From NCBI GenBank assembly GCA_964532405.1, contig CAZHIC010000019.1, positions 1-51,053 of the forward strand: a stretch of 51,053 nucleotides of DNA, read 5' to 3'. The stretch comes from PALSA-1006 sp964532405. Its GTDB lineage: Bacteria > Pseudomonadota > Gammaproteobacteria > Burkholderiales > Gallionellaceae. Below the pieces are notes generated by a model. It did not search any database. It was not told the DNA's origin and was given only the letters and a program-made list of their open reading frames with translations. The position numbers and the translations under genes were made by a program. Positions 24,213-33,752 of this stretch are shown here, piece after piece (position 1 is the first letter of the stretch; each line of letters starts with the position of its first letter).

Positions 24213-25751
24213 TTAATTTGCCCCGCGCTTGGAGAAATCTTTCAACCGGAACCCCAGCGCCCACAGCACGGCGAAATACACCACCACACCCAGCAGCACC
24301 AACCACGTGAGGTGAATGATGCGCGTCCAGCCGTGACTGGTGAGCCAGTGTTGTTCGCTGCCCATGCCGAACCACAGCGTCCAAGCCAGAGCCAGCAAGG
24401 CGATGCACAGCTTGAGGAAGAACTTGCCCCAGCCGGGTTCGGGTGTGTAGATACCGCGCTTGCGCAGGTAGTAGAACAACACAGCGGAGTTGAAGCAGGC
24501 ACCCAACCCGATGGCGAGCGCCAGTCCGGCGTGGTGCAGCCAGCCAACGAAGGCGAGGTTAAACAGTTGCGTGACGAGCAAGGTCGCGATGCCGATCTTT
24601 ACCGGCGTCTTGATGTCTTGCCGCGCGTAGAAACCGGGGGCAAGCACCTTCACCGCGATGAGTCCGATAAGGCCGACGCTGTAGCCAACCAGTGCATTGC
24701 TCGTCATCAACACATCGTTGGCGGCAAATGCGCCGTGCTGAAAAAAGGTTGCCAGCAACGGCACAGAAATCATGCCCAGCGCCAGTGCCGCAGGCAGCGT
24801 AAGCATGAAGACGAGGCGCAAACCCCAATCCAGCAATTTGGAATAATCCTCCGTGCTGTTGTCGGCATGGTGTTTGGAAAGAGAGGGCAACAGGATAGTG
24901 CCCAGCGCAGCCCCCAATAACCCGGAGGGAAATTCCATCAAGCGATCTGCGTAAGACAGCCAGGACACGCTGCCCACGATGAGGAACGAAGCGAAGATGG
25001 TGTTGATAATGAGGCTGATCTGCGCGATGGAAACGCCGAACATGGCGGGCCCCATCTTCTTGACGATGCGCCAGACCCCGGCGTCTCTCAGGTTCAAACT
25101 CCATTTCGGCAGCATATCGATCTTTTTCAGGAACGGTATCTGGAACGCAAGCTGTGCCGCCCCGCCGACGAAGGCAGCCCAACCCATCGCCAGAATCGGC
25201 GGATCGCAATAGGGCGCCAGCCACAGCGCAGCGCCGATGAAACACACGTTGAGCAGGATGGGCGCGAACGCCGGCACCCAGAATTTGTTGTAGGTATTAA
25301 GTATGGCCGCCGCCACGGCCACCAGCGAGATAAAAAAGATGTAGGGTGAAGTGATGCGCAGCAGTTGCACGGTGAGCGCGAATTTGTCCGCGTCCTTCAC
25401 AAAACCGGGTGCGCTGATATAAATCAGAATCGGCGCGGCGATGATGCCGATGAGCGTGACGATGAACAGGATAATCGCCAGCAGCGTGGTCACGTGATCC
25501 ACCAACAGCTTGGTCTCGTCGTGCCCTTTGCGGTTTTTGTATTCACCGAAGATCGGCACGAAAGCTTGCGAAAAGGCACCTTCCGCGAACATGCGGCGCA
25601 ACAAATTAGGCAATCTGAAAGCGACGAAAAAAGCATCGGTCGCCATGCCCGCGCCGAAAATGCGCGCCATCAGCACATCCCGTACGAAGCCGAGGATGCG
25701 CGAAACCAAGGTCAGACTGCTGACGGCAGCAAGGGTTTTAAGAAGATTCAT
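24213..25751 (-). CDS. murJ: Lipid II flippase MurJ
   Basis: Moves the peptidoglycan precursor lipid II across the inner membrane. The 512-residue protein has about fourteen membrane segments and the family opening SLTLVSRILGFVRDVLMARIFGAG, plus FFVAFRLPNLLRRMFAEGAFSQAFVP. Length is typical. It lies upstream of zapE, same strand, 39 nt apart. In betaproteobacteria rpsT often stands near murJ; it was not seen here. The start follows GAAGATTC-side sequence on the plus strand without a strong ribosome-binding site. Confidence 0.95.
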   Translation of the reverse strand: MNLLKTLAAVSSLTLVSRILGFVRDVLMARIFGAGMATDAFFVAFRLPNLLRRMFAEGAFSQAFVPIFGEYKNRKGHDETKLLVDHVTTLLAIILFIVTLIGIIAAPILIYISAPGFVKDADKFALTVQLLRITSPYIFFISLVAVAAAILNTYNKFWVPAFAPILLNVCFIGAALWLAPYCDPPILAMGWAAFVGGAAQLAFQIPFLKKIDMLPKWSLNLRDAGVWRIVKKMGPAMFGVSIAQISLIINTIFASFLIVGSVSWLSYADRLMEFPSGLLGAALGTILLPSLSKHHADNSTEDYSKLLDWGLRLVFMLTLPAALALGMISVPLLATFFQHGAFAANDVLMTSNALVGYSVGLIGLIAVKVLAPGFYARQDIKTPVKIGIATLLVTQLFNLAFVGWLHHAGLALAIGLGACFNSAVLFYYLRKRGIYTPEPGWGKFFLKLCIALLALAWTLWFGMGSEQHWLTSHGWTRIIHLTWLVLLGVVVYFAVLWALGFRLKDFSKRGAN

Positions 25752-25854
25752 GTGTGCGGTTTAAGTTAAGCGGGGCGATATATTTTTTCGCGGCGAATCA
25801 TAACACCACTCACAAAACCTACGAACAACAGAACCAAACCCGGAGGCTACGGCC

Positions 25855-26397
25855 TCAGAAAGCCCATTCCAAAAGAGAGCCCGCCGAATAATGCGTATTG
25901 CTGCTGGTATTTTTATCCAGAAAATCGACCACATCAGGGCTTTCGGTCGGGGACATACTCCTGTCCAGACTAACTCGCGCTAAATGTGAGGCGCTAATGA
26001 TAAAAGTGATATTAAAACCGTTATCCCAAAACCATTGATACCCTGTATGAAGCGAACTGCCAAAAAAGAAAACATTCGCGGTAGATCCCGCCGTGGAATT
26101 GAATTGGTCGTTTTCTATCCCGACAGATACCATAAAATAATAGTCATCACTAAATGCACCATGTGGAGCATATCTCCATGGAACAACTAGCCGATTTACC
26201 TGATTTCTGACATTGCTATTGGGGGACATGGCAATAGCAGGACGATCTGAGTTACAGCTTAGTGGACTTATGCCTAGAGTAGTATTTTCACTCATGGCAA
26301 CATCAACCACTAATTGAGAACAATCGGGTGATCGGTCAGGGACAAGAGAAAAGTTGATCGAATTTTCTGCAAAACATGAAGACGTTGGCAAAAGCAA
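25855..26397 (-). CDS. Hypothetical outer-membrane beta-barrel-like protein, unclear start
   Basis: The 180-residue frame has a barrel-like look: alternating polar and non-polar strands (DYYFMVSVGIEN, STANVFFFGSSLHTGYQWF, FNITFIISASHLARVSL) and a C-terminal phenylalanine (GSLLEWAF). It begins LLPTSSCFA-ENS, which resembles the last part of a signal peptide, but the only start is a TTG that leaves about 10 signal residues, and a stop codon lies six codons upstream. The 5' end may be lost or frameshifted. It diverges from the sensor-kinase gene at 26446. I do not recognise its family. Confidence 0.5.
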   Translation of the reverse strand: MLLPTSSCFAENSINFSLVPDRSPDCSQLVVDVAMSENTTLGISPLSCNSDRPAIAMSPNSNVRNQVNRLVVPWRYAPHGAFSDDYYFMVSVGIENDQFNSTAGSTANVFFFGSSLHTGYQWFWDNGFNITFIISASHLARVSLDRSMSPTESPDVVDFLDKNTSSNTHYSAGSLLEWAF

Positions 26398-26445
26398 CAG
26401 ATTCGTGCTTCGCTATACCTTATTACTTTCGCGGTATGCTTTTGG

Positions 26446-27426
26446 ATGAGTACGCGGGAGATTCCCGCCAAAAAGGAAACGTCTCTGGGCTTCTTGTTCC
26501 TGTTGGCTCAGGCCGTAGCGGGAATGGCATTTTCAACAAATCTTATGTATGTTGTGGCCATAGAAGCCCCTTTGATTTTAAATCGGCGTCACGCCATCGG
26601 GTGGATTGTCGGGCAAATCATTGTCTACAATTTATGGCTGCTGCTCCTATGGAAATGGGGGTTCAAGGGATTTACCGGGGACGACAGTTCGTTTGCCTTT
26701 GGAATTTTTAATATCACCGTATGGCAGTTCTTCGCATTTATCATCAGTTGGTTCGCTGCCAATGAAGCACGCAGTCGGCAAAAGTCGGCGCAATTAAATG
26801 CCGAGTTGATATTGGCTCAACAAGAATTAGCCGAGAAAAGCAGAGCCGAAGAAAGGTTGCGTATCTCCCGCGATCTGCATGACGCTGTCGGGCATCAGCT
26901 TGTCGCGTTATCGTTGCAACTGGATATTGCCAGCCGCCTTTCCGAATCTTCCAGCGGGGCGCATATCTCAACTGCCCGATCACTGGCTAGGCAGATGCTC
27001 ACCGAAGTCAGAGGGGCGGTAAGTCTGCTACGAGAAGAGCGCGTGAGCGATCTGTATGCCGCTTTGCAAACACTGATCGCGACGATCCCAGAACCCAAAA
27101 TTCATCTTTCGACTACGTGCGACATTACACAAATGAACACAGAAGTCGGCAGGTCTATCTGGCGGTGCATTCAGGAGGCGGTCAACAATACGGTCAAGCA
27201 TGCTCAAGCTTCCAACTTGTGGATTGATTTCAGTCGGCGCGATACCAATCTTGTTTTGTCGATCAAGGATGATGGATTAGGCAATGAACAATTCACCGAA
27301 GGCGATGGTCTGGCTGGAATGAGAGAGCGGCTGGCATCAATCGGAGGAAGTCTTGCTGTTCACAACCAAACGGACAAAGGCTTCGCGCTGGAAATGACGA
27401 TTCCATTTCAGGGAGCGGTGGCATGA
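26446..27426 (+). CDS. Sensor histidine kinase (NarL/DesK type)
   Basis: Inner-membrane kinase of a two-component system. The 326-residue protein has several membrane segments in its first 110 residues, a coiled-coil-like stretch (RSRQKSAQLNAELILAQQELAEK), then the HisKA_3 phosphorylation site ISRDLHDAVGHQL and an HATPase with EAVNNTVKHAQAS and DDGLG followed by GLAGMRERL. The input signal cannot be told from the short membrane sensor region. Its stop overlaps the regulator start (ATGA), so the two form one unit. Confidence 0.93.
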   Translation: MSTREIPAKKETSLGFLFLLAQAVAGMAFSTNLMYVVAIEAPLILNRRHAIGWIVGQIIVYNLWLLLLWKWGFKGFTGDDSSFAFGIFNITVWQFFAFIISWFAANEARSRQKSAQLNAELILAQQELAEKSRAEERLRISRDLHDAVGHQLVALSLQLDIASRLSESSSGAHISTARSLARQMLTEVRGAVSLLREERVSDLYAALQTLIATIPEPKIHLSTTCDITQMNTEVGRSIWRCIQEAVNNTVKHAQASNLWIDFSRRDTNLVLSIKDDGLGNEQFTEGDGLAGMRERLASIGGSLAVHNQTDKGFALEMTIPFQGAVA

Positions 27427-28067
27427 TTCGCCTTGTGCTGGTGGATGACCAGACGCTCATCCGAGCGGGAATCGCCACGCTGCTGGGGCTGACCGACGAT
27501 ATTAGAGTTATCGCCGAAGCGACAGATGGAAATACGGCCATTAGGGTCATCGCCGATATGCAGCCCGATGTCGTCCTGCTTGACGTGAGGCTGCCAAAAT
27601 TTTCCGGCATTGATGTGTTGCAGGCGCTAAACGATCAAGGCCAATTACCGCTCACCATTTTATTGACCACGTTCGATGACGACGATGCGATGAAACGAGG
27701 CATGGAAGCCGGAGCAAAAGGATTTCTGCTCAAGGATATTTCGCTCGAAAAACTGTCTGAAGCAATCCGCGATGTTGCAGGAGGAAAAAGCCTGTTCCTA
27801 CCCGGCATGACTCAACAGGTTAACGATTGGGTTGCCGACAATAGCGATGCGCATGGCACGGTAGACGGCATCAGCGCCACGCCGACCCGCCGCGAGACCG
27901 AGATTTTAAGATTGCTGGCGGCAGGCATGAGCAACCGGGAGATTGCCACTGCCATCGGCAATTCAGAAGGCACGATCAAAAACCATGTGTCGAGCATTCT
28001 TTCAAAATTAGGAGTCCGCGACCGATCCCGCGCAGTACTCCGGGCAATTCAACAGGGTTATCTGTAG
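27423..28067 (+). CDS. NarL/FixJ-family response regulator
   Basis: Partner of the kinase just upstream. The 214-residue protein has a receiver domain with LVDDQTLI acidic residues, phospho-acceptor Asp in VVLLDVRLP (about 54), and Lys in KGFLLKD (about 104). A C-terminal LuxR-type helix-turn-helix follows (TRRETEILRLLAAGMSNREIATAIGNSEGTIKNHVSSILSKLGVRDR). Targets are unknown; the divergent barrel-like gene at 25855-26397 is the nearest candidate. Confidence 0.95.
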   Translation: MIRLVLVDDQTLIRAGIATLLGLTDDIRVIAEATDGNTAIRVIADMQPDVVLLDVRLPKFSGIDVLQALNDQGQLPLTILLTTFDDDDAMKRGMEAGAKGFLLKDISLEKLSEAIRDVAGGKSLFLPGMTQQVNDWVADNSDAHGTVDGISATPTRRETEILRLLAAGMSNREIATAIGNSEGTIKNHVSSILSKLGVRDRSRAVLRAIQQGYL

Positions 28068-28093
28068 CCCCCTGAGTGCTTCGTTCTGAAAAC

Positions 28094-28128
28094 CGAAATT
28101 AAATGGATCAAGCTCGATTTAATTTTCG
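28094..28128. other. Hairpin downstream of the response-regulator gene
   Basis: CGAAATTAAAT pairs with ATTTAATTTTCG (one extra base) around a 12-nt loop. It starts 27 nt after the regulator stop. There is no T-run beyond it, so it is only a possible terminator or repeat. The rest of the 280-bp gap up to 28346 holds nothing I recognise. Confidence 0.45.
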
Positions 28129-28346
28129 TCGGCGACATTCTGCATTCGTGCGAGATGCGCTGCCACTCAACCCTAAAACCGCACCTATTGATGCCATAAG
28201 CAACAGGACAAGCACTGACTAACAGAATGGCAAGCGGCGGCATTTAACCATTCCCCTTGTGGGTTTTGCATAAAAGCCATAGCTAAAGTTTGCGTTTCTC
28301 AGGTAACGTCAGTGCTGATCATAAAGTTTACCTTGGCGAAACAGAA

Positions 28347-29324
28347 TCACTTTTTCTTTACGCTGATGGGCTTGCGTTTTGGCACGGCGGGTTTGCGCTT
28401 CGGCGTTGCCGTGTCAACATCAGCTTTTGCGGCAGTTGATTTGCGCTTGCTCACAATCTTTTTGATCGTGGCGGACTGTTTGATCGGGGCGGGTTTCTTT
28501 GGCACAGTGGCTTTTTTGACTACCGTAGCTTTCTTGATGGCTGGAATCTTCTTCAGCGCTGGCAACTTTTCTTTCGCCGCAGTCAACTTGCCGCGCGCCA
28601 CTGGCGGTGATGCCTCGACCATTTCGATACCAAATACATCCGCGAGCAGCGAAGCATCGAGCACTTTCGTGGTTGCCGGCGCTTTTTTGTTTTTCGGCAG
28701 GCCGGCACCCGCTTGGGCGACGAGGTCTTTGGCATCGACCCGGCGCAGGCTGAACAGCAAGTCCGGTTGATTATCCAGGCGCACACCGATGCCGTAAAGT
28801 ACCGCCGCAACGTGCTTGCACATCGAAGCCCAGTCGGGACAACTACAAGTGAAGCTGATTTCTTTTGGCGCGGGGAATAGGCCCGTTTTCGGCGTACAGA
28901 TACGCTCCATCACAGCCTTGGAAAGTCGCCCCTGCAACAGTTCAACCAGCGAAGCTATTGATCCGGCGCAATCGGCACTGATCGCCCGCCACTGGTGATC
29001 GGGCACAGCAGCCACACTGACCGCAACCTTGTATAGACTCGAACCCATTACCTGCGCCTGTATCGAGCCTTCGGTAATCTTGAGGTCAATTACTGAACCG
29101 TTACGGACATAGGTTCGTCCGCGCGGCAAACGGTTTGCGTAATCGCTGTAACGCTCCAGATTTTCGCACCAAGCCTTGCCCCAGAAGGTCTTGGCAATGC
29201 TGCCGCGCCCGCCGATTACGGGAGTGAGCGTAACGCCACTCTTGTGCATTTTGGCGGCGGCTTTTTCAGCCTTCTTGCGGCGTTCGGCGACAGGAACATA
29301 AGGCTTCCATCCGAAATAACCCAT
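28347..29324 (-). CDS. SWIM zinc-finger protein with a lysine/alanine/proline-rich tail
   Basis: The 325-residue protein has a SWIM domain (CSCPDWASMCKHVAAVLYGIG near residues 160-180; CxC then CxH), a zinc fold that binds DNA or protein and is common beside SNF2 helicases. The C-terminal third is a low-complexity basic tail with repeats such as KKATVVKKATVPKK and PKRKPAVPKRKP, like histone H1 or bacterial H1-like proteins. The start MGYFGWKPYVPVAERR is family-like. It follows the SNF2 gene with an 18-nt gap, so the two are probably one operon and one complex acting on DNA. Confidence 0.88.
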   Translation of the reverse strand: MGYFGWKPYVPVAERRKKAEKAAAKMHKSGVTLTPVIGGRGSIAKTFWGKAWCENLERYSDYANRLPRGRTYVRNGSVIDLKITEGSIQAQVMGSSLYKVAVSVAAVPDHQWRAISADCAGSIASLVELLQGRLSKAVMERICTPKTGLFPAPKEISFTCSCPDWASMCKHVAAVLYGIGVRLDNQPDLLFSLRRVDAKDLVAQAGAGLPKNKKAPATTKVLDASLLADVFGIEMVEASPPVARGKLTAAKEKLPALKKIPAIKKATVVKKATVPKKPAPIKQSATIKKIVSKRKSTAAKADVDTATPKRKPAVPKRKPISVKKK

Positions 29325-29342
29325 TTCACATTCTCCGTAGAT

Positions 29343-32069
29343 TTAATTTTCCTGTGCAGCATGAATATCGAGCGTAACAAGATCGAGTAACTCCTTGTCG
29401 CTCATTTCGGTCAACAGCAGTTCCGCGCCGCCTTCCAGCACATCTTTTACCAGACGTTGCTTCGATTCGATCAACTGGTCAATTTTATCTTCGACCGTCC
29501 CCCTGCACACAAACTTATGTACCAGCACGTTGCGAGTCTGGCCAATGCGAAAAGCACGATCTGTGGCCTGATTCTCCACTGCCGGATTCCACCAGCGGTC
29601 GAAGTGGATCACATGCGATGCAGCGGTCAGATTGAGCCCCGAGCCGCCTGCCTTGAGCGAAAGCACAAAGAAAGGTGTCAATTCATCTTCCTGAAAGCGT
29701 TGCACCATTGCACGCCGTTTCGCCACCGGCGTACCACCGTGCAGCACCAGCCCCTCGCGACCAAACACGGTACCGAGGAAGGCTGCCAGCGGTTCAGTTG
29801 TTTCGCGGAACTGGGTGAACACCAGCACTTTTTCCTGCTTGGCGGCGATCACTTCGGTCAGCTCACGCAAGCGCGCGAATTTTCCGCTATCCGCGGCATT
29901 CCATGCTGCGTCGCCTTGCCATTGCGAAGGATGGTTGCAGATTTGCTTGAAGCGCATGAGGAACGCTAGCACCACACCTTTACGGCCTATGCCTTCAGCA
30001 TCTTCGAGTGCCGTGGCGAGTTCTTTCACCGCGCGCTGATATAGTGCCGCCTGTAGCGGGCTCAGGTGGCAGAAGGCTTTCAACTCGGTTTTGTCCGGCA
30101 GGTCGTCAATGACGCGCTTGTCGGTCTTCAAGCGCCGCAGGATGTAAGGGCGCACCAGTTCGCGCAACGGGCCAAAATGCTCGGCAACGGCCAGCCGCTT
30201 GGTGAATTTGGAAAAAACTTTGTCCGTGCCCAACAACCCCGGGTGAGTGAAATCGAAAATTGACCACAAGTCAGATAGCTTGTTTTCTACTGGTGTTCCG
30301 GTGAGCGCAATGCGCGACCGGGCAATGAGCTTTTTGACTTGCCGCGTCTGTTTCGTCCCCGGATTTTTAATCGCCTGCGCTTCATCCAGCACCGCTATCT
30401 GCCAATGCATCGCCTCCAGCACGGGCAAGCGCATGAGCGAGCCATAGCTGGTGATAATCAGATCGAACCCGCCGAGCTGCCGCGCATCAAGTGCCTGCAA
30501 TTCCGCCGCCGACAGTAGCGATGGATGCGCGATCAGCATCGTCAGGCCGGGGGCAAAACGCGTGATCTCTGCCGCCCAGTTCGCCAGTAAAGATGCCGGT
30601 GCGACCAGCAGGCTAGGGTGTGTTTCGCCAGCCCGTTCACGCTTCAACACCAACAGTAACGACAGCACCTGAATGGTCTTGCCCAGCCCCATGTCATCCG
30701 CCAGACACGCCCCCAGTCCAAGCCGTGTCAGCAGATACAGCCAGCGCACACCCGCCTGTTGATAAGGGCGCAACGTGGCCTTGAGTTCGGCTCCCGGCGT
30801 TACCTGTGCCAGTCCTTCCGGTGCGCGCAAGCCCCGTAAGGTGTCAGCCAGCCACGGGCCTGCAACGACCTGTGACCAGTCCGCATCGGTTGTATCGGTG
30901 GATCCATCCAGCGACGCGCCAGCCACCAGACGCATCGCCTCGGAAAAGGCCAGCCCGCCGCCAGTTGCTGCCGCTTGCTCAATGGCCTGAAATCGTTCGA
31001 GCATACGGCTCAGTTTTTTACGATCCACCTCGACCCAGTGCCCGCGCATGAGGTGCAAACCATCGCCGCCGGCCAACAGATTTTTTATGTCTGCCGCACT
31101 GAGGCGTTCACCGTCCAGCGTTACGTCGAGACTGAAATCAAGCAGCGCATCCTTGCCCAGTAGCGAGGGAGTCTTGACACCCACACTGGCCTTGACCAGC
31201 GGTCGAGCAGGACGCCCCGCCCGCCACGTTCCCGGTGCGCGCACCACGATGCCGGCGGCTTCAAGTTGCGGTACGGCAAGGAGGAATTGGTAGGCATCAG
31301 TAGGTGTCCAGCGCAAGGGATGGTAAATTTCGCCAGATTCCACCATTGCCTGCAACCAGTCGCAGCTTTCCGCCGCCCGCTGCACCGGCATCAATAATGA
31401 CAGTAGGCGCGCCCGGCTCTTGCCATCGGAGTATTCATTCAAGGCTTGTGACAAGGGTTGATGTTGCGCCTTGCCATGCGCCGAAAGCCGCGAGGTGTAG
31501 GTAGCGATAAAAGCAAACGGCGCTTCAACATCCTTGCGGTTTTCGGCCAAGTTAAAATGTACCCGGCCAACCAGGTTCCAGGCTGGATGGAGCACTTTGA
31601 GAAAATCCTGGAGCGACTTTTTTGACTCGGCCAGCTCAATTCGAAACGCCGTATCAAGTTCACCCCACAGCGCAATAAGAACATCCGCCGTCAGGTACTC
31701 CGAGCCAGTCATCGGCGGTGCGTTGGCGAGCAATTCATCGAGATCCTCTGCCGCAGGTGCAGCGATGACGCAGTCACTTTCACCTGCCTCCGTCGTCGAA
31801 CACAGTGCCGTGACGTAGCGCGCGCTGAAATCGCGCCACCAGGCAAAGGTCGGCGGCAACGCGCTGCCTACCCCCGCTGCGCCGAGGTGCAATAGGCCAC
31901 ATCCCGTACTTCGTGTGAAGGCGTCTACCAATCTGACGTGAATTGGCTCGGCGAGGTTCGGAGCATCGCGCTCCGCTGCCAGCAGCAGGTGACCGTGCGG
32001 GGTAAGAATCGGCGCGAGCGCGCCAGTTTTTTCTGTGTTCATCTTAGCAATTCCGCCCGCCAACTCCAT
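29343..32069 (-). CDS. SNF2-family DNA helicase/ATPase
   Basis: A 908-residue ATP-driven DNA translocase. Motifs: I DDMGLGKT, II DEAQAIKN, III LTGTPVENKLSDLWSIFDF, and late helicase C motifs VFTQF, LKAGGSGLNLTAA, DRWWNPAVENQATDRAFRIGQ. The first 430 or so residues are a specific N-terminal part typical of bacterial SNF2 proteins that pair with SWIM proteins. ATG at 32069 follows GAGGTGG and is preferred to the ATG at 32042. Bacterial homologues assist transcription or repair or work in phage defence; no specific role can be assigned. Confidence 0.93.
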   Translation of the reverse strand: MELAGGIAKMNTEKTGALAPILTPHGHLLLAAERDAPNLAEPIHVRLVDAFTRSTGCGLLHLGAAGVGSALPPTFAWWRDFSARYVTALCSTTEAGESDCVIAAPAAEDLDELLANAPPMTGSEYLTADVLIALWGELDTAFRIELAESKKSLQDFLKVLHPAWNLVGRVHFNLAENRKDVEAPFAFIATYTSRLSAHGKAQHQPLSQALNEYSDGKSRARLLSLLMPVQRAAESCDWLQAMVESGEIYHPLRWTPTDAYQFLLAVPQLEAAGIVVRAPGTWRAGRPARPLVKASVGVKTPSLLGKDALLDFSLDVTLDGERLSAADIKNLLAGGDGLHLMRGHWVEVDRKKLSRMLERFQAIEQAAATGGGLAFSEAMRLVAGASLDGSTDTTDADWSQVVAGPWLADTLRGLRAPEGLAQVTPGAELKATLRPYQQAGVRWLYLLTRLGLGACLADDMGLGKTIQVLSLLLVLKRERAGETHPSLLVAPASLLANWAAEITRFAPGLTMLIAHPSLLSAAELQALDARQLGGFDLIITSYGSLMRLPVLEAMHWQIAVLDEAQAIKNPGTKQTRQVKKLIARSRIALTGTPVENKLSDLWSIFDFTHPGLLGTDKVFSKFTKRLAVAEHFGPLRELVRPYILRRLKTDKRVIDDLPDKTELKAFCHLSPLQAALYQRAVKELATALEDAEGIGRKGVVLAFLMRFKQICNHPSQWQGDAAWNAADSGKFARLRELTEVIAAKQEKVLVFTQFRETTEPLAAFLGTVFGREGLVLHGGTPVAKRRAMVQRFQEDELTPFFVLSLKAGGSGLNLTAASHVIHFDRWWNPAVENQATDRAFRIGQTRNVLVHKFVCRGTVEDKIDQLIESKQRLVKDVLEGGAELLLTEMSDKELLDLVTLDIHAAQEN

Positions 32070-32233
32070 TTACCACCTCACAAAGCCCTACAAATGAGAG
32101 AAACAGCCCCATCAAGTTACGATTTGGCTACGCCAACTTATCATGCTAGCACTCATTTAGCAGGCCATGCCTGAGAAGAGGCGAATCGAGTCTACTGGGT
32201 AAAGTCAGGCAAAAATCCGGCAGTGTTTTTGCT

Positions 32234-32270
32234 AAAAATAAAAATCGCCTAGCGGGTTAGCGCTAAGCGA
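32234..32270 (-). terminator. Rho-independent terminator of the tRNA operon
   Basis: On the minus strand TCGCTTAGC pairs with GCTAGGCGA (one G-U pair) around an 8-nt loop, followed by TTTTTATTTTT. It stands 20 nt after the tRNA-Arg 3' end. Confidence 0.85.
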
Positions 32271-32289
32271 CTGATTTTGCTGATTAATA

Positions 32290-32366
32290 TGGTGCGCCCG
32301 AAGAGATTCGAACTCCTGACCCCTTGGTTCGTAGCCAAGTACTCTATCCAGCTGAGCTACGGGCGC
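32290..32366 (-). tRNA. tRNA-Arg (anticodon ACG)
   Basis: The 77-nt minus-strand sequence GCGCCCGTAGCTCAGCTGG... folds as a cloverleaf with acceptor stem GCGCCCG/CGGGCGC, anticodon loop CTACGAA giving ACG, T-loop GTTCGAATC and an encoded CCA end. It follows tRNA-Ser by 15 nt. Confidence 0.96.
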
Positions 32367-32381
32367 GTTTTTGTTACTGTG

Positions 32382-32474
32382 TGGCGGAGAAGGAGGGATT
32401 CGAACCCTCGATCCAGGTTTTGCCCGGATGCGCCCTTAGCAGGGGCGTGCCTTCGACCACTCGGCCACCTCTCC
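32382..32474 (-). tRNA. tRNA-Ser (anticodon GCT)
   Basis: The 93-nt minus-strand sequence starts GGAGAGGTGGCCGAGTGG and has acceptor stem GGAGAGG/CCTTCTCC-type pairing, anticodon GCT in the loop CTGCTAA, the long variable arm of serine tRNAs and an encoded CCA. It is the first tRNA of a two-gene unit with tRNA-Arg. Confidence 0.95.
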
Positions 32475-32519
32475 GAAGGCCGCGAATGATACTGACTAGA
32501 GGCTAGTCGGTCAAACTGT

Positions 32520-33752
32520 TTATGCGTCTTCTTGATCCAAATCGAATGCTTTGTGCAATACGCGCACGGCCAGCTCCAAATACTTCTCGTCGATGACGAC
32601 AGATATTTTGATCTCGGAAGTTGAGATCATCTGGATATTGATGCCCTCTTCCGCCAAGGTGCGGAACATTTTGCTGGCGATGCCCACATGCGAGCGCATG
32701 CCGACGCCAACTACGGAGACTTTGGCGGTCTTGTTGTCGCCGATGACATCGCGTGCGCCGATGTGCGGCTGCACCTTGCTCTTCAGAGTGTCCATCGCCT
32801 TGGTAAACTCGTTGCGATGCACGGTGAAGGAGAAATCGGTGGAGCCATCCACGCCGACGTTCTGGATGATCATATCCACATCGATATTGGCATCGCTCAC
32901 CGGGCCCAGAATCTGGTAAGCGATGCCGGGCTTGTCCGGTACGCCGCGCACGGTGATCTTTGCCTCGTCGCGATTGAACGCGATGCCTGAAATGATTGCC
33001 TGTTCCATTTTATCGTTTTCCTCGAAAGTGATCAGTGTACCTTCGCCCTCTTCGGCGAAACTGGAGAGCACGCGCAGTTTGACTTTATATTTGCCGGCGA
33101 ACTCAACCGAGCGAAGCTGCAACACCTTGGAGCCCAGACTCGCCATCTCCAGCATCTCTTCGAAGGTGATGCTCTTCAAGCGGCGCGCTTCGGGAACCAT
33201 GCGCGGGTCGGTGGTGTAGACCCCGTCCACGTCGGTGTAGATTTGGCACTCGTCGGCACGCAACGCTGCCGCGATAGCGACGCCGGTGGTGTCCGAGCCG
33301 CCGCGCCCCAGCGTGGTGATGTTGCCCGCTTCATCCATGCCCTGAAAACCGGCCACCACGACCACGTAGTCGTTCGCCAAATCGGTGCGGATGTTCTGCT
33401 CGTCAATACTGACGATGCGCGCCTTGGTGAAGGCACTGTCGGTGAGTATCTTGACCTGCGCGCCGGTGTAGCTCTTCGCCTTCAAGCCCTGCTCCATCAA
33501 TGCCATAGAGACTAGGCCGATGGTCACCTGTTCGCCGGTGGAAATCACCACGTCGAGTTCGCGCGGATCGGGATGTTTCTGAATTTCCTTGGCCAGTGCG
33601 AGCAGGCGGTTGGTCTCGCCGCTCATGGCGGAAACCACGACCACGACCTGATGCCCTAGTGCCTTGTATTTTGCTACGCGCTGCGCAACATTTCTGATGC
33701 GCTCCGGACTACCCACAGAAGTGCCGCCGTATTTTTGAACTATCAATGCCAC
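32520..33752 (-). CDS. lysC: Aspartate kinase
   Basis: Phosphorylates aspartate in the first step toward lysine, methionine and threonine. The 410-residue protein begins with the family signature MALIVQKYGGTSVGS; the first codon is a GTG at 33752, and the frame's earlier start would add an unrelated basic stretch. It has the kinase domain with FQGMDEAGNITTLGRGGSDTT and two C-terminal ACT domains (from about 270), which sense lysine and threonine in this class. Monocistronic as far as seen; upstream is the serine and arginine tRNA unit's opposite side. Confidence 0.96.
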   Translation of the reverse strand: MALIVQKYGGTSVGSPERIRNVAQRVAKYKALGHQVVVVVSAMSGETNRLLALAKEIQKHPDPRELDVVISTGEQVTIGLVSMALMEQGLKAKSYTGAQVKILTDSAFTKARIVSIDEQNIRTDLANDYVVVVAGFQGMDEAGNITTLGRGGSDTTGVAIAAALRADECQIYTDVDGVYTTDPRMVPEARRLKSITFEEMLEMASLGSKVLQLRSVEFAGKYKVKLRVLSSFAEEGEGTLITFEENDKMEQAIISGIAFNRDEAKITVRGVPDKPGIAYQILGPVSDANIDVDMIIQNVGVDGSTDFSFTVHRNEFTKAMDTLKSKVQPHIGARDVIGDNKTAKVSVVGVGMRSHVGIASKMFRTLAEEGINIQMISTSEIKISVVIDEKYLELAVRVLHKAFDLDQEDA

